64,000 nucleotides of DNA from Anaerocolumna cellulosilytica (GCF_014218335.1 NZ_AP023367.1:2853501-2917500); one strand, 5' to 3'; shown: positions 7,859 through 20,529, counted from the stretch's first letter. A program made the numbers and translations. Notes: a model not told the origin generated them from the sequence alone.

Positions 7859-8719
7859 TTATAGCAACTTTGCTGCTATTGCCTCTGTTGTTCTGCTCTT
7901 ATTATCCCAAGCCAGGTTATAATGTCTGATGAAATACTGCAAGTACAGTACATCTAGGAGATACAACTGAACAATTGAGGTCGAAGCTGCTCCTCCATCC
8001 AAGGGACCTTCATTAGAACCGCAGCTTAAGACAATATCCGCCTGCGCTGTTAATACACTCTTAGCATGTCTTGTAATGCAGATGGATTTACAACCGTTCT
8101 TTTTTAATAGATTATGTACTTCAATCATGTCCTTAGTTGAACCAGAATAAGAAAAAATAACTGCCAGATCCCGACTATCTAAAAGGGCAGCTGCCATATG
8201 CTGCATATGTCCATCTGCTACATAATCCACGTTAGGCATAATTCTCATAAACTTCTGTTTTGCTTCTAAAGCTGTAACACCCGATGAGCCAACGCCAAAA
8301 AAATGAATTCTTTTAGCTGCGGACAGCATATCAACACTTTTCGATATCGCTTCATAATCTAACCCATGAAAGGTCTCTTCCAAAGCTGTTATATTCGCCG
8401 CAAGAGCTTTCTTACATAAGGTTTCAACCGTATCTCCCGGTTCAATCATTCCGGTAACAGCACGAAGTCCTCCATCTTTTGTATTACTTACAGTAACATC
8501 CTGGGCCAAAAGCATTTTAAACTCCTGATAACCGTTTAATTTTAAATCCTTGCAAAACCGAAAAACCGTTGTGTCACCAACGCCACACAATTCAGCCAAA
8601 TCCGTAATAGATGTGTATAATACCGATTGCGAGTTTTTAAATATGTAATCCGCTACCTTTTTCTCTGACTTCGTAAATTGGTTATAGTTCTCTTCTATAG
8701 TCTGTAAGATGCCGCTCAT
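7859..8719 (-). CDS. MurR/RpiR family transcriptional regulator
   Basis: The 286-residue protein has the two-domain plan of this family. An N-terminal helix-turn-helix covers about residues 1-77, with TKSEKKVADYIFKNSQ, then SITDLAELCGVGDTTVFRFC, then LKLNGYQEFKMLLA. A C-terminal SIS sugar-phosphate-binding domain covers about residues 110-260 (HFFGVGSSGVTALEAKQKFM, DLAVIFSYSGSTKDMIEV). Such proteins sense a sugar phosphate, often an amino-sugar phosphate. The gene precedes nanE on the same strand and nagB-nagA diverge beyond, so it is the likely regulator of this locus, responding perhaps to ManNAc-6-P, GlcNAc-6-P or GlcN-6-P. The gene order supports the role; the ligand is inference. Confidence 0.9.
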   Translation of the reverse strand: MSGILQTIEENYNQFTKSEKKVADYIFKNSQSVLYTSITDLAELCGVGDTTVFRFCKDLKLNGYQEFKMLLAQDVTVSNTKDGGLRAVTGMIEPGDTVETLCKKALAANITALEETFHGLDYEAISKSVDMLSAAKRIHFFGVGSSGVTALEAKQKFMRIMPNVDYVADGHMQHMAAALLDSRDLAVIFSYSGSTKDMIEVHNLLKKNGCKSICITRHAKSVLTAQADIVLSCGSNEGPLDGGAASTSIVQLYLLDVLYLQYFIRHYNLAWDNKSRTTEAIAAKLL

Positions 8720-8823
8720 ATTAATATCATTCCCTTTCTATTCCCGCAAGCTTTGAGCCACGGGCACAAATTTATGTGTGAAAAACTCACTCTCCCAATG
8801 ACAGTTTTTTAAATAGCTACATT

Positions 8824-9510
8824 TTATAATATGTCTACAAATCGTCTTGTTATATCTCTTGGTCTTGTTATCGCAGTACCAATCACAGCTGCATATGCGC
8901 CGTTATCCATAGCCGTTTTCAATTGCTCCGGTGTCCATATTCCTCCTTCTGCAATAACCGGTATGTTTAATTTTCCAGTCATTTCTTTTAAAAGCCCAAA
9001 AGCTGGAAGCTTTACATTTTTTGTGTTGTCTGTGTAGCCACACAACGTAGTACCCACTACATCAAATCCCAGGGTTTGGGCATACTCAGCTTCTTTTACA
9101 TTTGAGCAATCTGCCATGAATCGTAGTTTGGGGTACCTGCTTTTTACATCTTTAAAGAACTGTTGTAAGCTAATACCTGTTGGCCGCAGACGATTGGTGG
9201 CATCCATGGCAATAATATCAGCTCCAGAATCGCTAAGCCGGTCCACCTCCTTAAGTGTAGGAGTTATATATATTTTACTATCGGTATATACCTGCTTATA
9301 TAATCCGATTACCGGTAAAGGTACTGTTTTTTTGATTTCTTTTATATCCTCGGGCGAATTCGCCCGAATACCACATGCGCCGCCTTCCCAAGCAGCATAT
9401 GCCATTCTTGCCATAATATAGGAACTGTGAAGCGGTTCATCCTCCAATGCCTGACAGGATACTATTAGACCTCCCTTTATTTTTTCCAAAACTTTATCAA
9501 ATTTGTCCAT
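8824..9510 (-). CDS. nanE: N-acetylmannosamine-6-phosphate 2-epimerase NanE
   Basis: The 228-residue TIM-barrel protein has family-typical segments: [21 protein letters not shown] at the N-terminus (the conserved CQAL..EPL), [10 protein letters not shown], the acidic catalytic region [15 protein letters not shown], and [12 protein letters not shown] with [10 protein letters not shown] at the C-terminus. The enzyme converts ManNAc-6-P to GlcNAc-6-P, feeding NagA and NagB, which are encoded divergently next door. I chose the ATG at 9510 because GGAGG lies just before it; a longer frame to 9570 begins with an unlikely Lys-rich tail. The gene is 104 bp upstream of the RpiR-type regulator on the same strand. 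No sialate lyase or transporter is present within the window. Confidence 0.92.
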   Translation of the reverse strand: MDKFDKVLEKIKGGLIVSCQALEDEPLHSSYIMARMAYAAWEGGACGIRANSPEDIKEIKKTVPLPVIGLYKQVYTDSKIYITPTLKEVDRLSDSGADIIAMDATNRLRPTGISLQQFFKDVKSRYPKLRFMADCSNVKEAEYAQTLGFDVVGTTLCGYTDNTKNVKLPAFGLLKEMTGKLNIPVIAEGGIWTPEQLKTAMDNGAYAAVIGTAITRPRDITRRFVDIL

Positions 9511-9575
9511 CTTTCCTCCATAACATAAGGTATCTTCCATCAGAAAATATATTTTCTTTTTGCATTTCAATTACG

Positions 9576-9700
9576 AAAAATAAAAATTATTTTTATTTTT
9601 AAACTTACAAAATATGAATGAGCCCTAATAATATTACTATTCAATACCATTTTATGGTTTGCTTCTTTTGCTTTTAAATATAAATAAAAATTATTTCCTT
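9576..9700. promoter_or_regulatory. Divergent nanE/nagB control region with repeated AT-rich palindromes
   Basis: The 15-mer AATAAAAATTATTTT lies at 9579-9593, and a second copy of AATAAAAATTATTT lies at 9683-9696. The first belongs to a palindrome running to 9600. One copy faces each divergent gene, which suits an operator for the neighbouring RpiR-type protein. AT richness makes chance similarity possible, so this is only a candidate. Confidence 0.4.
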
Positions 9701-9807
9701 TTTATCTTGATTTTTCTATAACAAGATATATACTAATTGTAAAGGAAAAAGTGCCAAACGTCTATAGGTTCAAAGGTGATTAAACAGAAAGGTACAGGTG
9801 ACATAAA

Positions 9808-10530
9808 ATGAAAATAATAAAAGCAGAGAGTTATCAGGATTTGAGCAGAAAAGCGGCTAATATTCTATCAGCCCAAATTATCTTAAAACCCGATTGTGTA
9901 TTAGGTCTGGCGACCGGATCAACTCCAATCGGTACTTATAAGCAGTTAATTGAATGGTATGAGAAAGGAGATATTGATTTTTCTCATACTTCTACAATTA
10001 ATCTGGATGAATACTGTGGTCTATCTCCTGATAATACCCAGAGTTATCGTTATTTTATGAATGAACATTTATTTAAGCATATAAATATTAATATACATAA
10101 TACCCATGTGCCTGATGGCATGGCTGTGGATGAAACAAAAGAATGCCAGAGATATGATAATCTGGTGAACCTACTTGGTGGCATCGATTTACAGCTTCTT
10201 GGTATTGGTCATAATGGTCATATCGGTTTTAATGAACCAAATCCCTCGTTTGAGAAGACTACTCATATAGTAATGCTTGATGATACAACCATAAAGGCAA
10301 ATGCAAGATTTTTTCCTACCCTACAGGAAGTTCCAAGAAAAGCAATTACAATGGGTATTAAAACCATTATGCAGTCAAAAAAAATACTGCTGATAGCAAA
10401 CGGTGCTGATAAGGAGGAAATTGTCAGAAAAGCACTGACCGGACCTGTCACTCCGAAGGTACCCGCTTCTATTCTTCAGTTTCATCCTAATGTAACGGTG
10501 GTCTATTGTTTTGAAGGAGGGATTTTATGA
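9808..10530 (+). CDS. nagB: Glucosamine-6-phosphate deaminase NagB
   Basis: The 240-residue protein carries the sugar-phosphate isomerase motif GLATGSTPIGTY (about residues 34-45), the catalytic Asp region NLDEYCGL (about 65-72), and GIGHNGHIGFNEP (about 137-149), the signature of NagB. It deaminates and isomerises GlcN-6-P to fructose-6-P plus ammonia. The ATG at 9808 follows AGGTGA. The stop overlaps the nagA start by four bases, giving tight translational coupling. Together with NanE and NagA it forms a complete route from ManNAc-6-P or GlcNAc-6-P to glycolysis. The C-terminus is short, without the allosteric extension of the E. coli enzyme. Confidence 0.96.
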   Translation: MKIIKAESYQDLSRKAANILSAQIILKPDCVLGLATGSTPIGTYKQLIEWYEKGDIDFSHTSTINLDEYCGLSPDNTQSYRYFMNEHLFKHININIHNTHVPDGMAVDETKECQRYDNLVNLLGGIDLQLLGIGHNGHIGFNEPNPSFEKTTHIVMLDDTTIKANARFFPTLQEVPRKAITMGIKTIMQSKKILLIANGADKEEIVRKALTGPVTPKVPASILQFHPNVTVVYCFEGGIL

Positions 10531-11675
10531 TTTATTCCAATGCCGAAGTATTTCTAGATGGAAAATTTATAAAAGCAGATTTGGAGGTGGTAGACGGAAA
10601 GTTTGCTGCCATTTACCGGAACGGGCCTGATGCTAAGCAATTGTATACAGACTCAAACCTTGTTGTGGATTGTACAGGAAAAAAAATACTTCCGGGCTTT
10701 ATAGAACTTCACTCCCACGGCTGTATGGGCTTAGATTTTACAACTGCCACCGCCACGGAAATCGAAAAGATGTGCTGTTATTACGCTAGCAAAGGAATAA
10801 CTTCTATATTAGCTACAACTATGACTATCGATTACCCAAGGTACAAACAGGCCATGACCACCATTAAACATACTATGGATACCAGTAAGAAGGGAAGCCG
10901 TATTCTTGGCATTAATATGGAGGGTCCCTTTCTTGGTGCTGATAGAAAAGGGGCACATGACACAAGGTATCTTCTGCCCATTGATGAACAAAAATATGAA
11001 GAATTAAATGCATTATCCGGTGACAACATAAGAATTATAGATCTTGATCCTAATCTAGAAAATTCCATGGCTTTTATTAGAAAACATAAAGATAGAAAGG
11101 TTCTCTCCCTTGCCCATACAAGTTGTACCTATAATACTGCCTTAGAAGCAATACATGCGGGAGCCAGTCATGTTACACATCTATTTAATGCAATGAACGG
11201 TCTTCATCATCGAGAACCAGGAATTATCGGTGCGGTTTCTGACAGTAATGTATTTGCAGAAATAATATGTGATGGCATCCATATTCATCCTTCTGTACTG
11301 CGTCTCATATTCAAAGCTATACCGGAAAAATTGATTCTAGTATCCGACTCAATGAGTGCCGCTGGCCTTACTGACGGAATTTATGAACTGGGGGGTCAAA
11401 AAGTATATGTAAGTAATAACAAAGCCTGCTTAGAGGATGGTACTATTGCAGGCTCTACCACAAATTTATTCCAGTCTTTTCTAAATTTAACAAGTTATGG
11501 TATACCCCTTGAACATGCAGTATTAAGCGCTACATTAAATCCTGCAAAAGCGGTTAAAGCAGAGCAAGAAATTGGTTCCATTGAAATCGGAAAACGGGGT
11601 GATTTTATAATACTAAAGACAGATACTTCCATTGAAAAAGTTTACAAGGATGGAACTGTTATCTTTGAATGCTAA
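10527..11675 (+). CDS. nagA: N-acetylglucosamine-6-phosphate deacetylase NagA
   Basis: The 382-residue amidohydrolase shows the expected metal and active-site motifs: the HxH site in GFIELHSHGCMGLDF, the metal-ligand Glu region INMEGPFLG, SLAHTSCTYNTALEAIHAGASHVTHLFNAMNGLHHREPG spread over the core, and the catalytic Asp in ILVSDSMSAAGL. It removes acetate from GlcNAc-6-P to give GlcN-6-P for NagB. Length and domain order are normal. It overlaps nagB by four bases and ends the operon; no clear terminator follows before the DUF1540 gene. Confidence 0.96.
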   Translation: MIYSNAEVFLDGKFIKADLEVVDGKFAAIYRNGPDAKQLYTDSNLVVDCTGKKILPGFIELHSHGCMGLDFTTATATEIEKMCCYYASKGITSILATTMTIDYPRYKQAMTTIKHTMDTSKKGSRILGINMEGPFLGADRKGAHDTRYLLPIDEQKYEELNALSGDNIRIIDLDPNLENSMAFIRKHKDRKVLSLAHTSCTYNTALEAIHAGASHVTHLFNAMNGLHHREPGIIGAVSDSNVFAEIICDGIHIHPSVLRLIFKAIPEKLILVSDSMSAAGLTDGIYELGGQKVYVSNNKACLEDGTIAGSTTNLFQSFLNLTSYGIPLEHAVLSATLNPAKAVKAEQEIGSIEIGKRGDFIILKTDTSIEKVYKDGTVIFEC

Positions 11676-11889
11676 CAGACATGAATTGATAAATGAATCT
11701 TTTTCTTTCTTATTCCATATTTCTCAGAGGCTTAACAATGCATAAATTAGGGCTTTTAAGCACATTCTAAGATTGAAAGTAATATTACAAATTCGTTTGT
11801 CGTATTGCTTTTGCGCTCTTTTATGAAACTGTCACGAATTAAACTGTGATAATAAGAGCATGTATGAAATAAAAAAGGAGGACTCTAAA

Positions 11890-12063
11890 ATGAGCGAAGT
11901 TAATTCCAGTATTGAATGTATTGTTTCTGAATGTCGCTACCATGCAGGTAACAAGGATTACTGTACTCTTGAAAAAATCAGAGTAGGTAAAACGGATTCC
12001 TTTTCTTCAACATCTGCTGATACTGACTGTGAATCTTTTATCGTAAAAGATAAGACATTCTAA
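11890..12063 (+). CDS. DUF1540 small Cys-containing protein
   Basis: The 57-residue protein has the DUF1540 pattern of four cysteines: IECIVSECRYHAGNKDYCTLEKI, later TDCESF. The spaced Cys residues suggest a small metal site. Such proteins are widespread and uncharacterised in spore-forming Clostridia. The ATG at 11890 is chosen because GGAGG precedes it at the right distance; the frame also contains an ATG at 11860 without a ribosome site. A perfect 11-bp inverted repeat begins at its stop codon, and a strong terminator follows at 12128. No operon partner is visible. Confidence 0.8.
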   Translation: MSEVNSSIECIVSECRYHAGNKDYCTLEKIRVGKTDSFSSTSADTDCESFIVKDKTF

Positions 12064-12085
12064 TATCTGTTAAATAACAGATATT
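12062..12085. repeat. Perfect inverted repeat at the DUF1540 stop codon
   Basis: AATATCTGTTA and its exact complement TAACAGATATT flank a two-base loop and overlap the stop codon. It lacks a T tract, so it is more likely a protective 3' hairpin or a protein site than a terminator. Confidence 0.6.
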
Positions 12086-12127
12086 TACTATGTTAATAGT
12101 TATCATATTAGATTAAATCCAATAGTA

Positions 12128-12176
12128 AGAGGCTGCTGTAGTATATCAAAAATAATACCTACAGCAGCCTCTTTTC
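12128..12176 (+). terminator. Strong, probably bidirectional terminator
   Basis: A perfect 14-bp stem (AGAGGCTGCTGTAG and complement) is followed by TTTT on the plus strand. It lies between the convergent DUF1540 gene and the end of the V-type ATPase operon, and could serve both. Confidence 0.85.
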
Positions 12177-12188
12177 TATCTTTTATTA

Positions 12189-12863
12189 CTAGTAATATCC
12201 CTTTTCCTTATATTGATGCGCTTGTTCTAACATCATATCCTTTACCTTCATCAAGCGAACCTGTGTGCTTCTTTCATTCTCATCCAACTTCATCTTGATA
12301 TATTTAATATTATGACGCATTTCTGGAATCATAACATGTTCCAAGGCGTTCACACGTCTTCTGGTTTTTTCAATTTCAGCAGCCATAAGCTGGCAGGCTT
12401 TTTCACACTCTGCAAGCCGTAACATATCCGGTAAAATATCCTGTAAAGAGCTTACGGCATCATCCAAATCACTGGATGTAAATGCAAAACCATACGAATA
12501 TATATCATTGGCATCAGGCGTTTTGGTTTTGTAATCGAACACAGGAATATCAACACTCATAACATTCTTAGTAGATGCTTCTAAATATACCTCCTGTTTA
12601 GGAGCCATTAATGCTACATTGACTACTTCGTCGTCCATTCCTGCACGAGCCAAACAGAAATTTTTATTCGCAGCAGCTATATTCGTTTCAACCTTTTCTC
12701 TGAGTGCCTTATTTTCCCGCACTAAATCTAGGAATTGACGCATTAACTCATCACGTTTATCTTTTAGAAGCTTATGCCCTCTAACGGCTGTCGTTAATTT
12801 CTTTTTTAACTTCGTTAACTCCATACGAGTAGGGTTAATTTGTGCTTTAGCCAAGAACTGCAC
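12189..12863 (-). CDS. atpD: V-type ATP synthase subunit D (central stalk)
   Basis: The 224-residue protein has the long antiparallel coiled coil of subunit D. It begins with the conserved INPTRMELTKLKKKLTTAVRGHKLLKDKRDELMRQFL (about residues 10-46). It ends with ACQLMAAEIEKTRRRVNALEHVMIPEM and an extended helix. Subunit D turns inside the A3B3 head and couples catalysis to the membrane ring. It is the last gene of the operon, 47 bp after subunit B, and is followed by a strong terminator. The V-type name is used here, not the F-type delta meaning of atpD. Nothing is unusual. Confidence 0.93.
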   Translation of the reverse strand: MQFLAKAQINPTRMELTKLKKKLTTAVRGHKLLKDKRDELMRQFLDLVRENKALREKVETNIAAANKNFCLARAGMDDEVVNVALMAPKQEVYLEASTKNVMSVDIPVFDYKTKTPDANDIYSYGFAFTSSDLDDAVSSLQDILPDMLRLAECEKACQLMAAEIEKTRRRVNALEHVMIPEMRHNIKYIKMKLDENERSTQVRLMKVKDMMLEQAHQYKEKGYY

Positions 12864-12910
12864 CTCCTTCCCAACTTAAGAGTGACTGGATAGCCACACG
12901 GAATCTATTA

Positions 12911-14284
12911 CTATTGTTTTCCATAATATTCGTCGAGGAACTCGTCTTTAATTCTCTTAAGTTCGGTTCTGGGAAGTATGGATAATAGCTTCCAACCAAG
13001 ATTTAAGGTTTCTTCGATATCACGGTTAGTGGTATAACCCTGAGAGACATATTCCTGTTCAAAGGCATCTGCGAATTGTGCATACAATTTGTCAATATCT
13101 GTTAATGCTGCTTCTCCAAGAACTACCATTAATTCTTTTGCTTCCTTACCTCTTGCATAAGCAGCAAATAGCTGATTCATGGTATTTGCATGGTCAGCAC
13201 GTGTCTTACCAGCACCGATACCTTTGTCCTTAAGACGAGACAGGGAAGGTAACACATCAATGGGAGGTGTTACACTTTGCCGGAATAATTCTCGGCCTAA
13301 AATAATCTGACCCTCTGTAATATATCCAGTTAAATCCGGTATAGGGTGGGTTTTATCATCTTCAGGCATGGTTAATATAGGAATCATTGTGATACTTCCG
13401 GCCTTGCCCTTTTGACGGCCTGCCCTTTCATACATAGAAGCTAAATCGGTATACATATAGCCAGGATAGCCACGACGTCCGGGTACTTCTTTACGTGCAG
13501 CAGAAATTTCACGAAGAGAATCCGCATAATTTGTAATGTCCGTAAGTATGACAAGCACATGCATATCCTTTTCAAAAGCCAGATATTCAGCTGCTGTAAG
13601 TGCCATACGAGGTGTTGCAATACGTTCAACCGCAGGGTCATTAGCCAGGTTTACAAACATTACTGTACGGTCAATGGCACCGGTCTGACGGAAGCTTTCC
13701 GTAAAGAAGTTAGCTTCTTCAAAAGTAATACCCATAGCTGCAAATACAACGGCAAAAGGTTCACTCGTTCCTCTAACTTTAGCCTGACGTGCTATCTGAG
13801 CTGCAAGTTCTGCATGTGGAAGACCACTGGCAGAAAAGATAGGAAGTTTCTGACCTCGAACTAAAGTATTTAATCCATCAATCGCAGAAACACCAGTCTG
13901 GATAAACTCCTGTGGGTAGTTTCTTGCTGCGGGATTCATTGGTAATCCATTAATATCCATACGTTTTTCCGGAAGTATGTCAGGACCATTATCAATTGGG
14001 CGACCTAAACCATCAAAAACACGGCTTAACATGTCATCAGATACACCAAGCTCCATGGTTCTGCCTAAGAATCTTACCTTACTATTGGATAAGTTTATAC
14101 CGGTTGAACTTTCAAACAGCTGAACCAAGGCATTACCCTTATCTATTTCAAGAACTTTACAACGGCGTTTTTCGCCATTTACAAGCTCAATTTCTGCAAG
14201 TTCGTTGTACGTAACGTTTTCAACGCCTTGTACAAGCATAAGAGGACCTGCAACCTCTTGAATAGATCTATATTCCTTTGGCAT
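12911..14284 (-). CDS. atpB: V-type ATP synthase subunit B
   Basis: The 457-residue subunit shows typical motifs: [20 protein letters not shown] at the N-terminus, [25 protein letters not shown], and [25 protein letters not shown] where a true P-loop is absent. It also has the arginine-rich [21 protein letters not shown] region. B subunits form the non-catalytic half of the A3B3 head and supply the arginine finger. The ATG overlaps the stop of subunit A by one base (TAATG arrangement), so translation is coupled. Length is normal for bacterial V-type enzymes. Confidence 0.96.
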   Translation of the reverse strand: MPKEYRSIQEVAGPLMLVQGVENVTYNELAEIELVNGEKRRCKVLEIDKGNALVQLFESSTGINLSNSKVRFLGRTMELGVSDDMLSRVFDGLGRPIDNGPDILPEKRMDINGLPMNPAARNYPQEFIQTGVSAIDGLNTLVRGQKLPIFSASGLPHAELAAQIARQAKVRGTSEPFAVVFAAMGITFEEANFFTESFRQTGAIDRTVMFVNLANDPAVERIATPRMALTAAEYLAFEKDMHVLVILTDITNYADSLREISAARKEVPGRRGYPGYMYTDLASMYERAGRQKGKAGSITMIPILTMPEDDKTHPIPDLTGYITEGQIILGRELFRQSVTPPIDVLPSLSRLKDKGIGAGKTRADHANTMNQLFAAYARGKEAKELMVVLGEAALTDIDKLYAQFADAFEQEYVSQGYTTNRDIEETLNLGWKLLSILPRTELKRIKDEFLDEYYGKQ

Positions 14285-16053
14285 TAGGCTTCCTCCTTCC
14301 TAATCACTGCTTCTATTTCTCTGCTAAGTGCTGTTATAATGTCATCATATTCTTTATCTACTTTGTCATCAGTAATGTATTTAAAACGACCGATTTTTTC
14401 ACGTATCGGCAGTTTTACAAGTTCTTCTACATCTGCACCCTTGCCCAGAGCTTCTGTGGCATAATCAAAGTAATGCAGCATCAATTCCATCATTTTGAAT
14501 TGTTTTACCAGCGGCGTGTACGTATCCACTTCGTGGAATGCATCCTGATGCAAAAAGTCTTCGCGGATAGAACGTGCAGCTTCAAGTTTAATTCGATCTG
14601 GTGCTGACAAGGCGTCCATACCAACCAATTTAACAATTTCTTCCAATTCCGATTCTTCATGAAGCAGACGCATAATACGTGTACGATTACTCATCCAGCT
14701 ATCATTAACTTTTTGAGTAAACCACTTTCCCATATTATCTACATATAAAGAATAACTTGTTAGCCAATTAATAGCCGGGAAATGTCTGCGGTAAGCCAAA
14801 TTAGCATCCAGTCCCCAGAATACCTTTACAATACGAAGTGTAGCCTGAGATACCGGTTCTGATATATCTCCGCCCGGAGGAGATACTGCTCCGATAGCTG
14901 AGAGATAACCTTCTCTGCCTTCTTTTCCAAGAGATACTACTCTTCCAGCTCTTTCATAAAATTGTGCAAGACGGCTTCCAAGATAAGCAGGATATCCTTC
15001 TTCACCAGGCATTTCTTCTAAACGACCGGACATTTCACGTAGTGCCTCTGCCCAACGGGATGTAGAATCCGCCATCAGTGCTACGGAATAACCCATATCA
15101 CGGAAGTATTCTGCAATTGTTATACCTACATAAATGGATGCTTCTCGAGCTGCAACCGGCATATCAGAAGTATTAGCAATTAAAACAGTACGTTCCATTA
15201 AGGAATGACCTGTCTTCGGATCTTTTAATTCAGGAAATTCATTTAAAACATCGGTCATTTCATTACCGCGTTCTCCACAACCAATGTAAACTACAATATC
15301 TGCTTCCGCCCACTTAGCCAGCTGATGCTGTACAACGGTCTTTCCACTGCCAAATGGTCCGGGAACTGAGGCAACACCACCCTTTGCAATGGGAAAGAGT
15401 GTATCGATTACCCTCTGACCTGTCACTAGCGGCATAGCCGGAGGTAATTTTTCTTTATAAGGCCTTCCGACACGTACCGGCCATTTATGAAGCATCGTCA
15501 CACGAATGTCATTGCCATTATTATCCGTAACGATAGCGACCGTTTCTTCTACGGTGAAATCACCTTCTGTTATAGATTTTACTGTACCATTAATTCCTTT
15601 CGGAATCATAATTTTATGCAGTACAATTTCTGTTTCATTTACTGTACCAATAATATCTCCTGGTTCAATGGTGTCTCCAACGGCAACTGCCGGAATAAAA
15701 TGCCATTTTTTTGTTCTTCCAAGAGACGGAATTTCAACACCACGGGTTAAGCTATTACCCGTTGCTTCCATTATATCAACAAGGGGTCTTTGTATACCAT
15801 CGAATATGCTTCCGATTAATCCTGGTCCAAGTTCAACACTTAATGGTGCTCCTGTTGATTCCACCGGTTCACCCGGTCCTAAGCCGGAGGTTTCTTCATA
15901 AACCTGAATAGATGCCTGATCGCCATGAATTTCAATAATCTCGCCAATTAATCTCTGTTCACTAACACGAACTACGTCAAACATATTGGCATCACGCATC
16001 CCCTCAGCTATTACCAAAGGACCGGCAACTTTTTTTATAGTGCCTTTACTCAT
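14284..16053 (-). CDS. atpA: V-type ATP synthase catalytic subunit A
   Basis: The 589-residue subunit contains the Walker A loop [17 protein letters not shown] (about residue 235) and the catalytic region [13 protein letters not shown]. It also has [39 protein letters not shown] and the long A-specific non-homologous insert near residues 110-200. It hydrolyses or makes ATP at the A/B interface. The ATG follows an AGGAGA site. It sits between subunit F (47 bp upstream) and subunit B. Bacteria of this type usually run the enzyme as an ion-pumping ATPase; the direction cannot be read from sequence. Confidence 0.97.
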   Translation of the reverse strand: MSKGTIKKVAGPLVIAEGMRDANMFDVVRVSEQRLIGEIIEIHGDQASIQVYEETSGLGPGEPVESTGAPLSVELGPGLIGSIFDGIQRPLVDIMEATGNSLTRGVEIPSLGRTKKWHFIPAVAVGDTIEPGDIIGTVNETEIVLHKIMIPKGINGTVKSITEGDFTVEETVAIVTDNNGNDIRVTMLHKWPVRVGRPYKEKLPPAMPLVTGQRVIDTLFPIAKGGVASVPGPFGSGKTVVQHQLAKWAEADIVVYIGCGERGNEMTDVLNEFPELKDPKTGHSLMERTVLIANTSDMPVAAREASIYVGITIAEYFRDMGYSVALMADSTSRWAEALREMSGRLEEMPGEEGYPAYLGSRLAQFYERAGRVVSLGKEGREGYLSAIGAVSPPGGDISEPVSQATLRIVKVFWGLDANLAYRRHFPAINWLTSYSLYVDNMGKWFTQKVNDSWMSNRTRIMRLLHEESELEEIVKLVGMDALSAPDRIKLEAARSIREDFLHQDAFHEVDTYTPLVKQFKMMELMLHYFDYATEALGKGADVEELVKLPIREKIGRFKYITDDKVDKEYDDIITALSREIEAVIRKEEA

Positions 16054-16100
16054 TTTGCTTTTTCTCCTGCTTTTTATTTTAATTATTTATGGGCTATAAC

Positions 16101-16421
16101 TTAATTGCCATTAAATATGATATCAGAACCAACTGCCTGTTCAACTGACTTCTTGACACTTTGCATTCCCATACCTGTATTTCCTGAAACACCTGGTATC
16201 GGTATAATAGCCGGCAGTTTAAGCGACCTGTACCGGTCAAGTTCTGTATCTAATCTGGCCTGTAAAGCTTCAGTAATATAGATAACTGCATACCGCCCAT
16301 CTGCCAGAGATTTCAATTTCTTTGCGGCATCCTCATCCTCACGAATCGGATATATATCTAGACCTAATGCAGCAAAGCCGTATATGCTGTCTCTGTCTCC
16401 TAACACTGCAATCTTATACAT
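16101..16421 (-). CDS. atpF: V-type ATP synthase subunit F
   Basis: The 106-residue protein has the Rossmann-like pattern of subunit F: YKIAVLGDRDSIYGFAALGLDIYPI at the N-terminus, YAVIYITEAL in the middle, and PAIIPIPGVSGNTGMGMQSVKKSVEQAVG at the C-terminus. Subunit F sits on the central stalk with D. Its start overlaps the end of subunit C by eight bases. Length and motifs are fully typical. Confidence 0.93.
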   Translation of the reverse strand: MYKIAVLGDRDSIYGFAALGLDIYPIREDEDAAKKLKSLADGRYAVIYITEALQARLDTELDRYRSLKLPAIIPIPGVSGNTGMGMQSVKKSVEQAVGSDIIFNGN

Positions 16422-17388
16422 ACATCTCCCTTAACCTTTCCCGAACTGAACCCTCTGAAAGATTATTTAATTTTCCAGACAACACAATCCGAACAGATTT
16501 AATTTCATTTTCTTTAGCCAATACATAGGCCGCCAATGGCGATAAGGAAAAAGAGTTGTATTTTTGAGGTTTAATTTGCTGTATTAGTTTATCATCACAC
16601 CATTTTTCAAAACTGGAGGGAGATTCTTTAATAGCTTGCACTGCTTCATAATAGGAAGTATTATCCAAGTATTCATAGATAGCCTCCGGTCCTTTCAATG
16701 CCGCCTCAGATAGGCGTTCTACATCAAGTGTACTGCATTGCGCCAATGCACGCAGAAAAAAATCTTTTTTCTTCCCGGTTTTAGCACCGCGTATAGCAAT
16801 ATTAATATCAGCAGCAGCTACCTTTAATTCAGAATAGGTTAACAATAAGTCATTACCGGAAGCTTTTCCACTCCGATATATGGCCTCTAAAGAGGCCTTA
16901 TCAATAATAATATCACATAATTGACTGTCACCGGTATGGAATAATACTTGATACGCTTCCTGTGCAATCTCCCTCATTTCCTCCGGCAGTAAAGCAAAAT
17001 CATGCTCTCTTGCAGCTTTTACTATTAGTTCCGTATCAATTGTGCCGCGGGTAACGAATATTCCAGGAACCTCCTGGTTTAAATACACTGTTTTAATAGC
17101 TGCCTTTAAATTATGATAGTCATTCCCTAGTAAAAAGGTATCAAAAACAGACATATCTTCTACCAGTTCTCTCATAATCTCCCAAGTTTTTTCCCGCTCT
17201 GCTGTCAGAAACTCTTCAGCCGTTTCCTCCCCTGTTCTGCCCCATCCTTTTTCAGCAAGAAGACGCAGACAATCCTGATAGCTTTTGCAAGCTAAAAGCT
17301 GATCAAAAAACAAATTATCCAGCAGAGAAAGTTCCTTGGTTCTTATTCGTGCTACCGCGTAAATAAATTGGTTATCAGCCATGCTCAT
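16414..17388 (-). CDS. atpC: V-type ATP synthase subunit C
   Basis: The roughly 324-residue, mainly helical protein matches subunit C, the socket joining the central stalk to the membrane ring: FIYAVARIRTKELSLLDNLFFDQLL at the N-terminus, and LLGNDYHNLKAAIKTVYLNQE near residue 90. A C-terminal SPLAAYVLAKENEIKSVRIVLSGKLNNLS is also diagnostic. Three in-frame ATGs occur at 17394, 17388 and 17382. The AAAGGA site abuts the first, so I favour 17388. The gene is between subunits E and F in the usual order. Confidence 0.92.
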   Translation of the reverse strand: MSMADNQFIYAVARIRTKELSLLDNLFFDQLLACKSYQDCLRLLAEKGWGRTGEETAEEFLTAEREKTWEIMRELVEDMSVFDTFLLGNDYHNLKAAIKTVYLNQEVPGIFVTRGTIDTELIVKAAREHDFALLPEEMREIAQEAYQVLFHTGDSQLCDIIIDKASLEAIYRSGKASGNDLLLTYSELKVAAADINIAIRGAKTGKKKDFFLRALAQCSTLDVERLSEAALKGPEAIYEYLDNTSYYEAVQAIKESPSSFEKWCDDKLIQQIKPQKYNSFSLSPLAAYVLAKENEIKSVRIVLSGKLNNLSEGSVRERLREMYV

Positions 17389-17413
17389 CACCATTCCTTT
17401 CTATCTGCTAATA

Positions 17414-18010
17414 CTAAATGAATAGTATCTGGCATACCTTATCCTGCAGGTCTTCTCTGGCAGAGGCAAATAAAGCATCAAAGGAACAGTTAATTTCTAC
17501 TTCACCATATACCAGAACAAAACCACCATTAACATTTCTGGTATCTTCAGAGAGGCTTAAAGCAGCACCATCTACACCTTTAAGGCAGTCTTCTATTGCT
17601 TGGGAAAAATCATTCGGAAGACGTTTTTTATCATCAGGAGAAAAGAGTATCTGCCCTGTTTGAGCCAATGCATGTTTTTGAACCATTTTAAGAAGAATAT
17701 TAAAATATTCTTTATCCGGTAATTTTATAAGTGATTCCTTGGCTTTGGCTATTACATCACCTATGATTTCCTGTTTCGTGCTTAATATCAACTTCTTTTC
17801 ATGAAGTCTCGCAGCAGATTCTGCACGGCTTAAACATGACTGAACTTCCAGTTTAGAGCGCTCTGCAATCTCGGCACACCTTTTTTCGCCTTCTGTCTGG
17901 GCTTCTGCCAATATCTCGGCGGCTTTTATGTTTGCCTCTGCCACTATCTTATCGGCAGCGGAAACAGCATCCTCCTCGATATGCTTAAGTATCTTTTCTA
18001 ATCCAGTCAT
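17414..18010 (-). CDS. atpE: V-type ATP synthase subunit E (peripheral stalk)
   Basis: The 198-residue protein begins with a long charged helix (EKILKHIEEDAVSAADKIVAE, then AEAQTEGEKRCAEIAERSKLE). Its C-terminal domain has GDVIAKAKESLIKLPDKEYF and a GGFVLVYGEVEINCSFDALF ending, which is the subunit E pattern. It pairs with the G/H-type subunit encoded first in the operon to form the peripheral stalk. The ATG at 18010 follows GGAGAG. Length is normal. Confidence 0.93.
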   Translation of the reverse strand: MTGLEKILKHIEEDAVSAADKIVAEANIKAAEILAEAQTEGEKRCAEIAERSKLEVQSCLSRAESAARLHEKKLILSTKQEIIGDVIAKAKESLIKLPDKEYFNILLKMVQKHALAQTGQILFSPDDKKRLPNDFSQAIEDCLKGVDGAALSLSEDTRNVNGGFVLVYGEVEINCSFDALFASAREDLQDKVCQILFI

Positions 18011-18029
18011 TGTTTAACTCTCCTAACTG

Positions 18030-20529
<2,500 letters not shown>

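Noticed and set aside
13996-14607. Plus-strand frames across the subunit A/B junction
   Set aside because: Antisense to two conserved genes and rich in unlikely residues (Phe, Cys, Tyr), as expected of shadows.
15487-15911. Several plus-strand open frames up to 131 codons inside the V-type ATPase A subunit gene
   Set aside because: They are antisense shadows of a clearly conserved coding region, with no ribosome sites.
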